Assembly (NCBI GenBank): GCA_023458215.1
Contig: JAEXAJ010000211.1
Span: 1 to 8,928, forward strand
DNA length: 8,928 bases
Source of the DNA: Bacteroidota bacterium
Lineage (GTDB): Bacteria; Bacteroidota; Bacteroidia; Bacteroidales; Bacteroidaceae
Direction: 5' to 3'
Positions 6,874 to 8,928 of this stretch are shown here, one piece after another. The position numbers were made by a program, and so were the translations under genes. Every line of letters starts with the position of its first letter. Position 1 is the stretch's first letter. The notes below the pieces were generated by a model that saw only the letters and a list, made by a program, of their open reading frames with translations, was not told where the DNA came from and did no database searches.

Positions 6874-8622
6874 ATGAAAACAATTAATATTTTTTGTTTG
6901 GTGATTATTGCCAATTTCTTGTATTCATGTAGTGAAGAAAAATCCTTTGATGATGTGTTTCCTAAAACTCGTGTTATTGTAGTTGACAACCAAGGTTCTA
7001 TCTCAAATCCCGATTTAATATGGAATTGGGAGAATATCTCTGAAATCGTTTTAAATACGGAAAAAATAACAAGTGGAAACAGTGTAACTGCTCCTTGGGC
7101 AGATGGTCCTTCCACTCTTTTATCAGAAACATTTAGAAAGGATATTAAAAAAGAAGATGGTTGGAAAATGCTGTTTCATACTTTTAAGAGAAGCGGATTA
7201 GATCCAAGGCAAAATTATATGTGTTTTTATAACCAGTACACAGGATTCATTAAAATATTCTATTATTACGAGGGTGAGCAAAAACACCAAGGGGTACAGT
7301 GGTATATTAAAACAACTGCAGGAGCAAATACAAAGATTTTGGACGAACCAACTTACTTGTCTAAACTGATATCTGATCCGGCAACCAATAATATGCTTTT
7401 GTTTTCCAATATGAATGATGTTCCTACTACAGGCATAGAACATGGCTGGAATGGATTTGAATTTCAAGTACCTCGTTATTGTACGGATTTGACAAGTATG
7501 GATTTTAAGATAGGCGCTTATGAAAGGCAGATAACAAACTATAATTTATTAGGAAAAGAATTCTTAACGACCTTGGGGACGATAACAACTACTACTCAAA
7601 GTAGCTCTGGATTAAGCAAAGCTCTTGCTAACATTGGAGGACCAGAGGCTAAGAAATATGTCGATAAATTAGGTGGCAAATTCTTTGGCGAAACTGTTAT
7701 ATTGGGAAAAAATATAAGTAGTCTGATAAGCTCTATTCCTGGTTCTGGTTATATTTCAGTATTTAAGAGTGGTTTAGATATGATATTTGGAAAAAGCACT
7801 ACGACTTCGACTTCCGATGTCAAACTAACAACTACGGGAACTATTGAACTCGGTGGAACAAGCTCTGTTGAAACCACAACAGGTATTCCTACTTTGAATT
7901 TTAATATGTACGAAGTGTTAAATCCTACTACTACTCGTTCTAATTCTAATCTAGTAACGGCTTCTGTTTCCGGTAGTGGGCATTATTTAGGAGTATGGTC
8001 TTTGAAAAAGAAACCGGTGGTTTATTATGATAGGGTTACAATGACAACTGCTACTCGTATTGGCACCAACTCAGATGGTTCAAAAATGTCACTTAAATGT
8101 TCTACTCGACTACCGACTATTCAAAGTTGTGATTTTGAGCCTGTAATCAATCCTGATATAGAACCGTATATCACAAAAAAATCATATTCTATAAAATATG
8201 TAATATGCGATCGTTTACAAGGACAAACTTATAAATGGCTTACACATGAAATAAATGATTTACTGCCGAAAGATACCTTGTTTGCAGACTCTGAAACAGT
8301 TTTGAGAGCGGTTCCTGCCAATACCCCATATACTTTTGTTGCATCTGTTGATAATGTTTCGGCAAGCCAATCCTATTTTACCTATTTTTATGATTGGGGG
8401 AAAATAAAGGATGGAAGGATATTAGCGGTTATTTCTCTTGATATGACATGCTCTTTTAATAGCAAAGAAAGAGAAATTTATCAATCTCAGGTCTATGAGG
8501 TTGATTACGATATTGCTCCAAATTGTACTAAACCAGCAGACGTGCACTATCCTCCCTATACAATGGTAGTCAACTATGGATATCCATATACTGCCATGTA
8601 TGGTTGGGATCAGAATTATTAA
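6874..8622 (+). CDS. Unrecognised lipoprotein, probably surface exposed
   Basis: I do not recognise this 582-aa protein. Residues 1-18 are a lipoprotein signal peptide with lipobox LYSC (Cys19). The following SEEKSFDD has the Ser-plus-acidic pattern known to send Bacteroidetes lipoproteins to the cell surface. Residues 50-220 are rich in Trp, Tyr and Phe. Residues 230-300 hold a Gly/Ser-rich, partly hydrophobic stretch (GKNISSLISSIPGSGYISV, 278-296). Residues 307-345 alternate Thr/Ser with hydrophobic residues (STSDVKLTTTGTIELGG), like beta-strands or a beta-hairpin, followed by LGVWSLKKKPVVYYDRV (372-388). The last 25 residues contain seven Tyr. No catalytic motif or SusD-like feature is evident. 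It starts 80 bp after the esterase and ends 38 bp before susC, with no hairpin terminator between, so co-transcription is likely. Possible roles are surface glycan binding or a membrane-associated accessory factor; both are guesses. Some stretches are A/T-rich (7021-7080 has 19 G/C in 60), but others are not. Confidence 0.85.
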   Translation: MKTINIFCLVIIANFLYSCSEEKSFDDVFPKTRVIVVDNQGSISNPDLIWNWENISEIVLNTEKITSGNSVTAPWADGPSTLLSETFRKDIKKEDGWKMLFHTFKRSGLDPRQNYMCFYNQYTGFIKIFYYYEGEQKHQGVQWYIKTTAGANTKILDEPTYLSKLISDPATNNMLLFSNMNDVPTTGIEHGWNGFEFQVPRYCTDLTSMDFKIGAYERQITNYNLLGKEFLTTLGTITTTTQSSSGLSKALANIGGPEAKKYVDKLGGKFFGETVILGKNISSLISSIPGSGYISVFKSGLDMIFGKSTTTSTSDVKLTTTGTIELGGTSSVETTTGIPTLNFNMYEVLNPTTTRSNSNLVTASVSGSGHYLGVWSLKKKPVVYYDRVTMTTATRIGTNSDGSKMSLKCSTRLPTIQSCDFEPVINPDIEPYITKKSYSIKYVICDRLQGQTYKWLTHEINDLLPKDTLFADSETVLRAVPANTPYTFVASVDNVSASQSYFTYFYDWGKIKDGRILAVISLDMTCSFNSKEREIYQSQVYEVDYDIAPNCTKPADVHYPPYTMVVNYGYPYTAMYGWDQNY

Positions 8623-8660
8623 TAAAATAGTTAACCAATATAAATCTAATTTTAAACCAA

Positions 8661-8928
8661 ATGAAACAAAATCTGAAACAAACAGCTCGGAAGAGGCTAG
8701 CTGCTATGGCACTCTTTCTATTGATCTGCCTTCCTTTCAGCTTGGCACAAGCACAGACTGTGAAGGTAAACGGTAGGGTTATTGACAACCTGAATGAACC
8801 GATGATTGGAGTGAGTATCTTTGAAAAAGGAACTAGCAACGGTGTCATTACAGATATGGATGGCAATTACTCCTTGTCAGTGAAAGAGGGGGCGACAATT
8901 GTCTATTCTTACATCGGCTATCTTACAC
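8661..8928 (+). CDS. SusC/RagA-type TonB-dependent transporter, N-terminal part
   Basis: The frame opens at ATG 8661 (MKQNLKQTARKRLAAMALF) and runs off the window, giving 89 full codons of what is normally a protein of about 1000 residues. A basic N-region, hydrophobic core and likely cleavage after AQA (residue 31) form a signal peptide. From residue 34 the sequence is the carboxypeptidase-regulatory-like domain that opens SusC proteins: VNGRVIDNLNEPMIGVSI, FEKGTSNGVITDMDGNYSL, and VYSYIGY. The TonB box, plug and barrel lie beyond the edge. SusC forms the outer-membrane channel that, with a SusD lipoprotein lid, imports oligosaccharides using TonB energy. It sits 38 bp after the unknown lipoprotein gene on the same strand, consistent with one operon. 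A susD gene is expected directly downstream but cannot be seen. Confidence 0.93.
   Translation, partial: MKQNLKQTARKRLAAMALFLLICLPFSLAQAQTVKVNGRVIDNLNEPMIGVSIFEKGTSNGVITDMDGNYSLSVKEGATIVYSYIGYLT

Noticed and set aside
8570..8866. Small open frames across the end of the unknown lipoprotein gene and the start of susC (both strands)
   Set aside because: They overlap two supported genes, and the susC signal peptide and N-terminal domain occupy a different frame. No independent support.

Overview
The window looks like the edge of a polysaccharide utilization locus (PUL) from a Bacteroidales bacterium, most likely Bacteroides or a close relative. Three things point there: a hybrid two-component system protein with a periplasmic beta-propeller sensor and a C-terminal AraC domain, the start of a SusC-type TonB-dependent transporter, and signal peptides, start contexts and A/T-rich leaders typical of this group. 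The species cannot be fixed from the sequence alone.

Layout. (1) Positions 1-864 hold no gene I can support. They are packed with repeats: a hairpin at the left edge, two inverted copies of a 59-bp element (162-220 and 558-616), three tandem palindromes of 22 bp on a 23-bp period (332-399), four tandem 22-bp direct repeats (437-524), and a long hairpin (713-817) built from 16-bp tandem units, just beyond the end of the regulator gene. (2) 865-4911, minus strand: the hybrid two-component sensor/regulator (1348 aa). (3) 4912-5146: a divergent control region with a phased series of TTTGAA repeats. (4) 5147-6793, plus: a secreted type-B carboxylesterase. (5) 6874-8622, plus: an unrecognised 582-aa lipoprotein, probably surface exposed. 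(6) 8661 to the window end, plus: the N-terminus of a SusC/RagA transporter, cut by the window edge.

How the genes fit together (inference from the known PUL model): the regulator senses a breakdown product of a glycan in the periplasm, and its AraC domain activates the divergent operon through the TTTGAA repeats. That operon (esterase, unknown lipoprotein, SusC, presumably SusD and enzymes beyond the window) removes ester groups from the glycan, handles it at the surface and imports it. No glycosidase or lyase lies in view, so the target glycan cannot be named. An esterase as first gene suggests an acylated substrate.

The parts most worth a second look are the unknown lipoprotein, the phased operator-like repeats, and the 860-bp repeat-dense region, especially the inverted 59-bp pair. 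Its two copies differ almost only by transitions and keep a common stem.
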